A model generated the notes under the pieces. It saw only the letters and a list, made by a program, of their open reading frames with translations. It did not search any database and had not been told where the DNA came from. A program made the translations under genes and the position numbers. From Verrucomicrobiota bacterium (GTDB taxonomy: Bacteria > Verrucomicrobiota > Verrucomicrobiia > Verrucomicrobiales > DEV007): a stretch of DNA of 8,571 nucleotides. Below are positions 1 through 6,606 of the stretch, one piece after another (position 1 is the first letter of the stretch; each line of letters begins with the position of its first letter). Location of the stretch: assembly GCA_027618625.1 (NCBI GenBank), contig JAQCER010000089.1, positions 1-8,571 on the forward strand, read 5' to 3'.

Positions 1-243
1 GATTGAAAGCGGGGTAACTCACCCAAAGGAGCCCGTGACTAGCAAAGGAGGATATCGGGACTACGGACCCATCACTGGAAACGCACCTGGGGCTCTGAAC
101 CCGGATTTGTGTGTCTTACGGAAAGTGGTGGACAGCCTTGGGGGCGAAACCGTAGCTTGAGGAACCGTATGCCTTAATTGGGCTCGTACGGACCTGTGGG
201 GGGCGTCGTCTGGCCTTCGGGCCAGGCGGCCCTATCCCGGAAC
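1..243 (+). mobile_element. 3' end of a group II intron (body upstream of window)
   Basis: The first 243 bases end in the two hairpins that close bacterial group II introns: a domain V-like hairpin and then a domain VI-like hairpin with a bulged A near its base. Group II introns are self-splicing retroelements that usually carry a reverse transcriptase/maturase gene in domain IV, upstream of domain V. That gene would lie left of the window and no reverse transcriptase motif is visible here. The 3' boundary near 241-243 is set by placing the splice site 7-8 bases after the bulged A234, with an AC dinucleotide at 242-243. Bases 1-158 would be the tail of domain IV. I see no known protein there, although one frame (2-160) stays open for 52 codons. 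The element type is fairly secure; exact end and class are not. Confidence 0.7.
159..243 (+). ncRNA. Group II intron domains V and VI
   Basis: Domain V: CCGTAT (165-170) pairs with GTACGG (186-191). A two-base bulge TC (184-185) follows on the 3' side, then GCC (171-173) pairs with GGC (181-183) under a short loop. This is the usual arrangement of two helices split by a dinucleotide bulge. Domain VI: TGGCC (211-215) pairs with GGCCA (220-224) around a TTCG loop (216-219). The helix continues through 205-210 with 225-230, and G200-G202 with C236-C238 at the base. The unpaired A234 is in the right place for the branch-point adenosine. The usual catalytic triad AGC of domain V appears as AAC (163-165) in my alignment, so the intron may be inactive or my register may be off. 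Confidence 0.68.
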
Positions 244-314
244 CAATCAATAATAATTCTGTAAAACGCCTTTTTGGGATTTGCCGAACGGGCGCGTTTT
301 CTCTACCTGTTCAC

Positions 315-2768
315 ATGAAAGAAATCCACCGTCTGATCCTGTCTCTTGGGGTTCTCGCTGTGCAGCATGGAGCAACGGTCGCCCATGCGGAACTGCTCGG
401 GTATTGGCCGGCCAACGAAGGGGCAGGGGAGACCATCGCCAACGCCGCCGGCGAAAGCAGCCTGGATGGCACCCTGAACAGCGGCGCATGGTCAGCCGAT
501 GGCAAAGGCCACACTGAGAAACCGGGCGACTACGCTTTCGATTTGGAGGGCAATCAAGACAGCTACGCTGACGTGGAATTGGTGGACGTGGAATTTGAAG
601 AGATCACGATCACAGCGTGGGTGAAGGGCTCCTCTACCGGCGATTGGACCGGTCTCGTCCAGGCGCGTGACGGCAGCATGCCGATTGGAATCGGTTTCCG
701 CGGGGGCAGCGGGCAGCTGACCTACACCTGGAACAATAACAATGCCAACACCTGGAACTTCAACAGTGGCCTGGACATTCCCGCCGATGAATGGGCCTTC
801 CTCGCTCTGAGTCTGACCTCGGAGGCCGCGACACTGTATCTCGGCACCACGGGCCCAACCGGTGAATTGCTTGAGGCCGTGAACGAGATCGAGCATATCT
901 TCCAGACCAACGGAGACACCCCTTGGTTCTTCGGCCGGGATAATTGTTGCGGAACGGAGCGCAACTTCCAGGGCCTGATGGATGACATTGCCATTTGGGA
1001 CGAAGCGCTGAGCGCCGAGGACATCACGAAACTCTACGAAATGGCGGCGTCACCCCTGACGCTGAGCGGAGGGGTCGAGGTTGCGAGCATTGAATTGCGC
1101 AGTCTGCTGAGCTATCCACCCCAGGAAATCAGCAATCTGGTGCTGTCCAGTGCCGCCAATGCCTCGGTCGTCGGCAGCCTCGCCGGACTCGCCAAGTCGG
1201 GAGAGCTGTTTTTCGAACTCCCCGCCGGATCGGTCGACTACCAGTTTGTCGCCGGTGAAGGAGATACCCACAACGCCCTGTTCGAGATCGGCGGGGACGA
1301 TGCAATCGAACTGCTTACCGTGGCGGATCTCTCGGCGCTGGCCGGCCAGATTCTCAGCATTCGGGTGCGCGGTGAGGACGATGCCGGGGGCGAGCATGAG
1401 ACGATCATCACTCTTTCCGTGGGGGCCGATTCCGACTCCGATCAGTTGCTGGACGATTGGGAGGAAACCATCGCGCCCGGCAATCTTGCGCTGCTCTCAG
1501 GCGACTCCGACAATGACGAGGACACGCTCAAGAGCAGTCAGGAATTTCTCCTTCTGACCGATCCGCTCAAAGCCGACACCGACGATGACGGAGTGAACGA
1601 CAACGTGGAAGTTTCAGACGGCACCGATCCGCTCGACTCCGACAGCGACGATGACGGCCTTGGAGATGGGGACGAAAAGACCGCCGGGTCCAATCCATTG
1701 ATTGCCGACACCGATGGCGACGGCCTCAGTGATGGAGCCGAAGTGAATGGCGATCCCGCGACGGATCCAACGCGCGCCGACACCGACGGCGACGGACACT
1801 CAGACAGCAAAGAGTTGGCTGACGGAACGAATCCGCTCGACCCGAATGACCCGGGAGTCCAGTTGATCGGCTTTTGGCCGGCCAACGAAGGTTCAGGTGA
1901 GGTTGTGGCGAACGCGGGCGACAACGCGGCTTTGAACGGCACCGCGAACAACATCGAGTGGGGAGAAGGCCATACCGGCACTCCCGGCGACTTCGCTGTC
2001 CGTTTGGAAGGGGCGGAGGATAGCAACGTCTCGATCCCGCCGTCGGATGTCACCTTCCAGCAAATTACCATCACCGCCTGGGCCAAAGGCGTAGCCACCG
2101 GTGATTGGTCGGCAATCATGCAGTCCCGCGACGGCACAGCACCGATGGGAATCGGCTTTCGGGGCGGCTCCGGCGAATTGCAGTATCATTGGAACAATAA
2201 CAATGCCAACACCTGGAACTTCAACAGTGGCCTTGATATCCCCGAGGAAGAGTGGACATTCCTCGCCGTCACTTTGACTCCGGAACTGGCGACCCTCTAC
2301 CGAGGGACGACCGGTGACGATGCTGTGCTGGAATCCGCGGCCAACGAAATAGATCATCTCGAACAAACGAATGCGACCGAATGGCTGATCGGCCGCGACA
2401 ACTGCTGTGGAACCGACCGCAACTTCCAGGGTCTCATTGATGATGTCGCCATCTGGAACGGCGCATTGACCGAAGAGCAGATGACCGGACTGTGGGATGG
2501 ATCGCTCACACCGCTCACATTGACTGGCCCGCGCGCCGGCTTCGAAATCATCGATGTCAACGTTGCCGAGGCAGGAGGCAACCGAAGCGCCACGTTTACC
2601 TGGCGATCCGCGCCGGGCAGAAGCTATGCCGTGGAGGCAACGGCAGATTTTGAAGACTGGGTCGAGCTCGATGATGGCGTGGCATCGCAGGGCGCGGAAA
2701 CCAGTTTCACGGAGTCCAATCTCTCCGCCGACACGGATGTGCGCTATTACCGCGTCACTCAGGAGTGA
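315..2768 (+). CDS. Secreted double-LamG protein with TSP3 calcium repeats
   Basis: An 817-aa exported protein, probably on the cell surface or released, with a carbohydrate- or matrix-binding look. Residues 1-25 form a signal peptide ending AHA, just before mature ELLGYW. Residues 26 to about 245 are a LamG/concanavalin-like sandwich (Laminin_G_3 type: GYWPANEG, ITITAWVKG, GLMDDIAIWDEALS). Residues 255-370 resemble a cadherin-like domain (ILSIRVRGEDDAGG). Residues 371-513 hold several acidic DTDGDG-type thrombospondin type 3 repeats expected to bind calcium. Residues 516-738 are a second LamG domain closely matching the first, including the GRDNCCGT motif at 207-214 and 693-700. Residues 740-817 are a C-terminal sandwich common in PVC bacteria. 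No sortase or PEP-CTERM tail is seen. ATG 315 was chosen because it gives the intact signal peptide; there is no clear Shine-Dalgarno. Domain calls are firm, the ligand is unknown. Confidence 0.9.
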   Translation: MKEIHRLILSLGVLAVQHGATVAHAELLGYWPANEGAGETIANAAGESSLDGTLNSGAWSADGKGHTEKPGDYAFDLEGNQDSYADVELVDVEFEEITITAWVKGSSTGDWTGLVQARDGSMPIGIGFRGGSGQLTYTWNNNNANTWNFNSGLDIPADEWAFLALSLTSEAATLYLGTTGPTGELLEAVNEIEHIFQTNGDTPWFFGRDNCCGTERNFQGLMDDIAIWDEALSAEDITKLYEMAASPLTLSGGVEVASIELRSLLSYPPQEISNLVLSSAANASVVGSLAGLAKSGELFFELPAGSVDYQFVAGEGDTHNALFEIGGDDAIELLTVADLSALAGQILSIRVRGEDDAGGEHETIITLSVGADSDSDQLLDDWEETIAPGNLALLSGDSDNDEDTLKSSQEFLLLTDPLKADTDDDGVNDNVEVSDGTDPLDSDSDDDGLGDGDEKTAGSNPLIADTDGDGLSDGAEVNGDPATDPTRADTDGDGHSDSKELADGTNPLDPNDPGVQLIGFWPANEGSGEVVANAGDNAALNGTANNIEWGEGHTGTPGDFAVRLEGAEDSNVSIPPSDVTFQQITITAWAKGVATGDWSAIMQSRDGTAPMGIGFRGGSGELQYHWNNNNANTWNFNSGLDIPEEEWTFLAVTLTPELATLYRGTTGDDAVLESAANEIDHLEQTNATEWLIGRDNCCGTDRNFQGLIDDVAIWNGALTEEQMTGLWDGSLTPLTLTGPRAGFEIIDVNVAEAGGNRSATFTWRSAPGRSYAVEATADFEDWVELDDGVASQGAETSFTESNLSADTDVRYYRVTQE
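729..772 (+). repeat. 44-bp exact direct repeat, copy 1 (LamG 1)
   Basis: This 44-base block inside the first LamG domain encodes WNNNNANTWNFNSGL and is identical, base for base, to 2190-2233 in the second LamG domain. The copies lie 1461 bases (487 codons) apart and in frame. Flanking sequence in the two domains is diverged, including at third codon positions. Confidence 0.9.
2190..2233 (+). repeat. 44-bp exact direct repeat, copy 2 (LamG 2)
   Basis: Second copy of the block at 729-772. A shorter identical 18-base block also links the two domain starts (404-421 and 1874-1891, coding for WPANEG), which supports an internal duplication of the whole LamG domain. Confidence 0.9.
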
Positions 2769-2818
2769 TGCCGAAGGGAAAATCCCAAATCTACTCTGCA
2801 CTTCAGTCGAACCCAGCT

Positions 2819-2839
2819 GGACGCTTCGGAGAAGCGTCC
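2819..2839. repeat. Perfect palindrome, 9-bp stem (intergenic)
   Basis: GGACGCTTC (2819-2827) and GAAGCGTCC (2831-2839) form a perfect 9-bp stem with a GGA loop, 50 bases after the stop of the LamG gene. It could terminate that transcript, but no T-run follows. It fits better as a REP-like palindrome, since two more palindromes follow within 120 bases. Confidence 0.55.
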
Positions 2840-2899
2840 CCGTGGATGCTGCATTCCAAGCCGGCCGGTTGGGTGCGTATGAGCCGTCGTAAAGACCTT

Positions 2900-2922
2900 G
2901 AGCGGATCGGAGTCCGCCGCTC
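2900..2922. repeat. Imperfect palindrome (intergenic)
   Basis: GAGCGG (2900-2905) pairs with CCGCTC (2917-2922). An alternative nested pairing is GCGGA (2902-2906) with TCCGC (2913-2917). It is the second of three hairpins between the LamG gene and the DUF1501 remnant. Confidence 0.4.
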
Positions 2923-2940
2923 CTTGTGGGCTTTTGGCTC

Positions 2941-2957
2941 GTGGCCTGTCAGGCCAC
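2941..2957 (-). terminator. Palindrome abutting the DUF1501 stop codon
   Basis: GTGGCCT (2941-2947) and AGGCCAC (2951-2957) form a perfect 7-bp stem with a 3-base loop. It begins directly after the - strand stop codon at 2958-2960, so it could end transcription of the DUF1501 remnant. No strong U-tract follows on the - strand, so it may equally belong to the REP-like cluster. Confidence 0.35.
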
Positions 2958-3329
2958 CTACGCGATCCAGTCTTGGATCACGTTCCCTGCCACATCGGTG
3001 AGTCGGAAATCACGCCCCTGGAAACGGTAGGTGAGCTTGAGGTGATCGAGACCAAACTGGTGCAGTAAAGTGGCGTGAAGATCATTGATGTGAACCGGAT
3101 TCTCCTCGATACCCCAGCCGATTTCATCGGTCTTGCCGTAGGTCATACCACCTTTGAGGCCGCCGCCGGCCATCAGCATGGTGTAGGCAGTCGGATGGTG
3201 ATCGCGTCCGGTGTTGGAGTCGCGGCCGGGGCGGTTTTCGCCGAGCGGTGTGCGACCGAACTCGGCGCCCCAGACGACCATTGTGGAGTCGAGCATGCCG
3301 CGTGATTTCAGGTCGTTGATGAAGAATCT
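2958..3329 (-). pseudogene. DUF1501 family protein, C-terminal remnant
   Basis: The frame encodes about 124 residues matching the C-terminus of DUF1501 proteins, which are alkaline-phosphatase/sulfatase-like and common in Planctomycetes and Verrucomicrobia. Visible family signatures are the [16 protein letters not shown] run, [42 protein letters not shown] and [12 protein letters not shown], ending QDWIA and a TAG stop at 2958-2960. Family members are usually over 400 residues with a Tat-type N-terminus, so most of the protein is missing. The first ATG in frame (3294-3296) lies inside the conserved block. Family-like sequence (FINDLKSRG) runs on upstream to about 3326 and meets a TAA at 3330-3332. 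The gene is thus cut off at its 5' side, not started at 3296. I see no promoter or ribosome site, and a functional product is unlikely. Confidence 0.8.
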
Positions 3330-3362
3330 TTAAGGGGCGTACCTTTATTTATGGACAACTGA
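3330..3362. other. Junction between two truncated genes
   Basis: About 33 bases separate the DUF1501 remnant on the - strand from the WWxWTAP repeat gene on the + strand. Both genes lack their 5' parts at exactly this point, so it is a recombination or deletion joint (or an assembly joint). The filler is richer in A/T than its flanks (core CTTTATTTATGGACAACTGA, 3343-3362) and matches neither gene. It could be the trace of an insertion element end, but I do not recognise it. Confidence 0.55.
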
Positions 3363-5929
3363 AGCTGGCGGGCGCCGGAAAGCGGTCGCTACCGCATTGC
3401 GGCACCGGGATCGGGCGGTATGGACCTCCACATCTGCACCGGGCGCAGGATCGACCAGCTCACCAAAGCGTCTCAGGAAGCCGCTTACCGCGAGTCGATT
3501 TTCGTCGCCGAAGCAGGCCAGGAGTATGTGATCAGAGTCTCGGGGTCGGGCGGAGTGTTTCGCTTCAGTCTGGATCGTCTTCCGGCGCCCCCGGCTGGGC
3601 ACGACCGGTTCGAGGCGCGCGCTCCCCTGCCGAGTCTGGACGAACTGTTCGTCATCGACAGCCTGGAGGGAGCGGAGTTCCAGGCGGGCGAGCCGAGCCC
3701 GAACGAAAGCCCCGTGGCCTGGCACGAGTGGACGGCTCCGGCTGATGGGCTCAAGCTGGTCAGGTCTTCCCCGTTCAGCGCCATCGTGTTCACGGGAGAC
3801 GTGCTTGAGAGCCTGACCCGTATCTCGGGTTCAGGCGAAGCCCTGTTCCGAGCCACGGCGGGAGTGGCCTACAAGATCGCCGTCGTTGTCCCAGAAACTT
3901 ACTCGGCCTTCAAGGCTTCGGGATTCGGCGGGACCTATCACCTTGAAATCGGGGGCCAGCCGGAGATCGGCAACGCGACCTTCGCCGATGCCGTCGATCT
4001 CGAAAGCGTTCCGTCCTTCAAGGTGTCGGCGCACAATTTCAGCCCTACCGAACCGGAGGAAGGCGAGCCGGATCACAAGGGCGCGCCATGGAACTCCGTC
4101 TGGTGGAAGTGGACGCCGCCTGTCACCGGCGTCTATTCGATCGCGGGGAAGTCGCTCAAGTCGCTCCGCGCTTATCATGGCACCTCGCTGGCGGAATTGG
4201 TCCCGCTGACCGGCTGGCACTTCGTCCGCGGGAAGACCTACTATTTCGCCGCCGCGTCGAGCGCTCCGGACGTCCATCGCTTGGTGGAGTTCGCGATCGA
4301 AGCGCCGACGCTGTCGTCGTACATGGTGCTGACTCCGTTCCTACTGGCCGAAAACGACGCCTTCGCCGACAGGATCGACCTTGGGAGCGCGGTTCCGGTC
4401 GAAATCGTCCCTCCCATCCGGAACTTGACGCAGGAACCCGGCGAGCCGACGGCCACGCAACTCGGCGGCTCGGCCTGGTGGCGCTGGACGGCTCCGGCAG
4501 ACGGCCACTACCGCATAACGGGAGGCGCCCTCGTCCGGCTCTACTCGGGGGACGCCCTTGAGTCGCTCCGCGAAGTGCAGCTCTTCCAGGAAAAGGCGCC
4601 GGAAGAACCGGATCGGGGATACTTCCAGGCCAAGGCGGGGGAGCGGCTGGCCATAGCGGTGTATTCCGCCTCGAACGGCGGGTCTTCTCACTGGGGGGAA
4701 AGATTCGTGATCGAAGCTCTGGCCGTGGCGGACAACGACACCTTCGCGCAGGCCCACGACCTCGGCGATGGCAATGCGGCGTTCCCTTCCGCCTCCGCGA
4801 TCGAGGCCTCGTGGGACCCGACGGAGCCCGGCGGGCCCCGGCCCTTCGGCACGCTGACGTGGTGGCGCTGGACGGCCCCGGACAATGGGCTCGCGGCCCT
4901 TGTTTATGAAAATGAAAACGAAATCGCCCCGTATCCCGACGTGCTTCTGCACACGGGGATGACGCTGGAGACGCTCCAGCCCGTGCCGTTCGAACTATTC
5001 GGGGACCAAGTTCACGTTCACGTCCGCTGGAGCAGAGCACGTCTGTATCCCGTGCAGAAGGGGGTCCAATACTACATCTCGCTGGGGCGAGACCGGGGCA
5101 AGCCCCCGGGGAACGAAGGCTGGCAGGACGATCCCTGGTCTCCGCCGACACTTCGGATTGAATGGGTTCCCGCAGCAGCCAACGACCGGTGGCAGGACGC
5201 GATCGACCTTGGCACGGGCGATGATTTCGAGGCTTGGTCCACCACGATGGACGCCTCCCGCGAGGCCAACGAACCAGACTCCGTCCACCCGGACTCCTCG
5301 CGCACCCGCACAGTCTGGTGGACCTGGACGGCCCCGAAGGCCTCGCGCTACATGGTCAGCACCTCGATCTCGCACTGGGACTGGAACTCGGAGGGGCCTG
5401 ATATCGAAATCTTCCGTTCGGAGGACGGAGGCCGCGCTCTCGTCCCTGCAGTCGTCGGCTATCTCTTTAAGAACCGCCTCTTTCTACGTTCGTCGGAGGT
5501 GGCGGGCGAACGCTTCTGGATCCGAGCCTCTTGGGACTGGCAGATGCCGATCTCCCTCTTCATTGGCCGGGCCGAGTTCCCGTCCAACGACTTCTTCGCG
5601 GACGCGATCGATCTGGGAGCCGTCGCGTCCGCGCGGGCGGAGGCAAACGGCTTCGCCTCGATCGAACCGGCGGAACAGGCGCTCGGCACGGGGTCAGTCT
5701 GGTGGCGGTGGACGGCGCCCTCCGACGGCACCTACGATCTCCGAGTGCTCGGCGGCTACGCGAACGGCCTCGCCGTCTATGAGGGCGACCGGCTCGAGGA
5801 CTTGAGAGAGATCGCCCGCGTGGCCGCCGATTCGAGGAAAGTCCTGGCTCTCCCGGCTCTCGAAGGCCAGGAGTTCGCGATCGCGGCGGAATCCATCCGC
5901 CATGCAGAACTCCTTATTGACCCCACGGG
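3363..5929 (+). repeat. Tandem protein repeats: six WWxWTAP units plus one partial
   Basis: WTAP-like cores occur at nucleotides 3366 (WRAP, partial unit), 3729, 4110 (WTPP), 4485, 4869, 5325 and 5709. Spacing is about 121-152 codons. Units begin with ND.F.DA.DLG-type motifs near 3600 (HDRFEA), 3970, 4351, 4732, 5180 and 5584. Units diverge strongly in length and sequence outside the core, so the expansion is old and no long DNA-level identity is apparent. Confidence 0.8.
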
Positions 5930-6353
5930 CGATCCCTACCAGCAGTGGGTCGCGCGATTCCCCGAACTCCCCGCCGAGGATCGCTCGCCCGACGCTTCGC
6001 CCGCTGGCGACGGCATTTCGAATCTCGCCAAGTACTACTTCGGTCTCGATCCCCACCGGAACGCCTACGCCCCCGGCAGTCTCAATTCCTCCCGCCTCCC
6101 GTCGTACTACTTCGACCGCACGGGCATCACCGTTACGTATTCCTTCGACCACGCGACGCTGCTGGGGAGTTCCGTCGGCAAGTTCCGCGATGTGCTCCAG
6201 CGCTCCGAAGACGGCCAGAACTGGACTGACGTGCCGGCCCAGTACCTTCGGTCCCATTCCGAAACGCCCGAATATGATCCGTGGAAGAGGTGGCAACTGC
6301 CGGTCGAAGGCCGTCAGGCCTACTTCCGCGTCAAGATCAGCCGCGCTCCGTAA
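3420..6353 (+). CDS. WWxWTAP repeat protein, 5'-truncated
   Basis: The open frame encodes 977 residues built of tandem beta-sandwich-like units. Each unit has an N-terminal ND.FADA.DLG, often an EP.EP stretch, a WW[RKT]WTAP..G.Y core and then L..Y.G..L..L. Cores start at residues 228, 353, 481, 633 and 761. A degenerate core (WHEWTAP) has its WTAP at 104. The units resemble pre-peptidase C-terminal (PPC)-like extracellular repeats of Verrucomicrobia. Residues 838-977 are a C-terminal domain (SPDASPAGDGISNLAKYYFG, FDRTGITVTYSF). ATG 3420 is probably not the true start. The same frame upstream, from 3363, reads SWRAPESGRYRIAAPG, which is the core of one more unit, and a TGA at 3360-3362 closes it. 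There is no signal peptide and no Shine-Dalgarno. This is probably the 3' part of a larger secreted protein gene, now a pseudogene. Repeat structure is certain, function unknown. Confidence 0.75.
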   Translation: MDLHICTGRRIDQLTKASQEAAYRESIFVAEAGQEYVIRVSGSGGVFRFSLDRLPAPPAGHDRFEARAPLPSLDELFVIDSLEGAEFQAGEPSPNESPVAWHEWTAPADGLKLVRSSPFSAIVFTGDVLESLTRISGSGEALFRATAGVAYKIAVVVPETYSAFKASGFGGTYHLEIGGQPEIGNATFADAVDLESVPSFKVSAHNFSPTEPEEGEPDHKGAPWNSVWWKWTPPVTGVYSIAGKSLKSLRAYHGTSLAELVPLTGWHFVRGKTYYFAAASSAPDVHRLVEFAIEAPTLSSYMVLTPFLLAENDAFADRIDLGSAVPVEIVPPIRNLTQEPGEPTATQLGGSAWWRWTAPADGHYRITGGALVRLYSGDALESLREVQLFQEKAPEEPDRGYFQAKAGERLAIAVYSASNGGSSHWGERFVIEALAVADNDTFAQAHDLGDGNAAFPSASAIEASWDPTEPGGPRPFGTLTWWRWTAPDNGLAALVYENENEIAPYPDVLLHTGMTLETLQPVPFELFGDQVHVHVRWSRARLYPVQKGVQYYISLGRDRGKPPGNEGWQDDPWSPPTLRIEWVPAAANDRWQDAIDLGTGDDFEAWSTTMDASREANEPDSVHPDSSRTRTVWWTWTAPKASRYMVSTSISHWDWNSEGPDIEIFRSEDGGRALVPAVVGYLFKNRLFLRSSEVAGERFWIRASWDWQMPISLFIGRAEFPSNDFFADAIDLGAVASARAEANGFASIEPAEQALGTGSVWWRWTAPSDGTYDLRVLGGYANGLAVYEGDRLEDLREIARVAADSRKVLALPALEGQEFAIAAESIRHAELLIDPTGDPYQQWVARFPELPAEDRSPDASPAGDGISNLAKYYFGLDPHRNAYAPGSLNSSRLPSYYFDRTGITVTYSFDHATLLGSSVGKFRDVLQRSEDGQNWTDVPAQYLRSHSETPEYDPWKRWQLPVEGRQAYFRVKISRAP

Positions 6354-6509
6354 GTCAGCCGCCCGCCCAGGGAAGGGCTGAACTCCCGCCGTTCCCCAGC
6401 CCGATGTAGCGCCTCGGGAACGCAAGGATCGTCATCTTCCGGTGCGGCGCAGGAGTCGCTAACGGTCGGCTTCGGACCCAGATCGAACGACATTGTTGAT
6501 TTCTGGAGT

Positions 6510-6534
6510 GCGGCCGGCTTGACGGCGCTTTTTT
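6510..6534 (+). terminator. Rho-independent terminator candidate
   Basis: GCGGCCG (6510-6516) pairs with CGGCGC (6523-6528) with one bulged G, around the loop GCTTGA, and is followed at once by six Ts (6529-6534). It lies about 160 bases after the repeat-protein stop and before the TPR gene on the same strand, so it separates two transcripts. The rest of 6354-6606 shows no gene. Confidence 0.6.
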
Positions 6535-6561
6535 ACCGGAAGAACTTTGCTGGGATAGAAT
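6533..6561 (+). promoter_or_regulatory. Weak sigma-70-like promoter candidate for the TPR gene
   Basis: TAGAAT (6556-6561) is a good -10 match. A poor -35 (TTACCG, 6533-6538) sits 17 bases upstream, and the ATG is 45 bases downstream. The terminator just before it makes a promoter here plausible, but the -35 match is weak and PVC promoters are poorly defined. Confidence 0.22.
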
Positions 6562-6606
6562 AGATCTGACATACCGAGCAATCCATTCATCCGAGACCCT
6601 ATCGCT

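Noticed and set aside
281..309. TTGCCG/TACCTG pair as a promoter for the LamG gene
   Set aside because: The -10 match is poor and the site would lie only a few bases from the ATG.
1420..1860. Repetitive GAC/GAT-rich DNA resembling a microsatellite or CRISPR-like array
   Set aside because: The periodicity comes from DxDxDG calcium-binding codons in the LamG gene; there are no regular spacers or identical repeats.
1893..2801. 302-codon - strand open frame opposite the LamG gene
   Set aside because: It lies antisense to a gene with clear domains and has no recognisable motifs; a shadow of GC-rich coding sequence.
2554..3001. Small + strand frames after the LamG stop
   Set aside because: They straddle the gene end and the palindromes and show no motif or ribosome site; the LamG gene ends in a typical C-terminal YYRV pattern.
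4156..5151. 331-codon - strand open frame
   Set aside because: It is a Pro/Arg/Ser-rich low-complexity translation antisense to the WWxWTAP repeats; typical shadow frame.
5694..6425. 243-codon - strand open frame reaching past the repeat gene
   Set aside because: It is almost wholly antisense to the conserved repeat and C-terminal domain, with no start signal or family motif.
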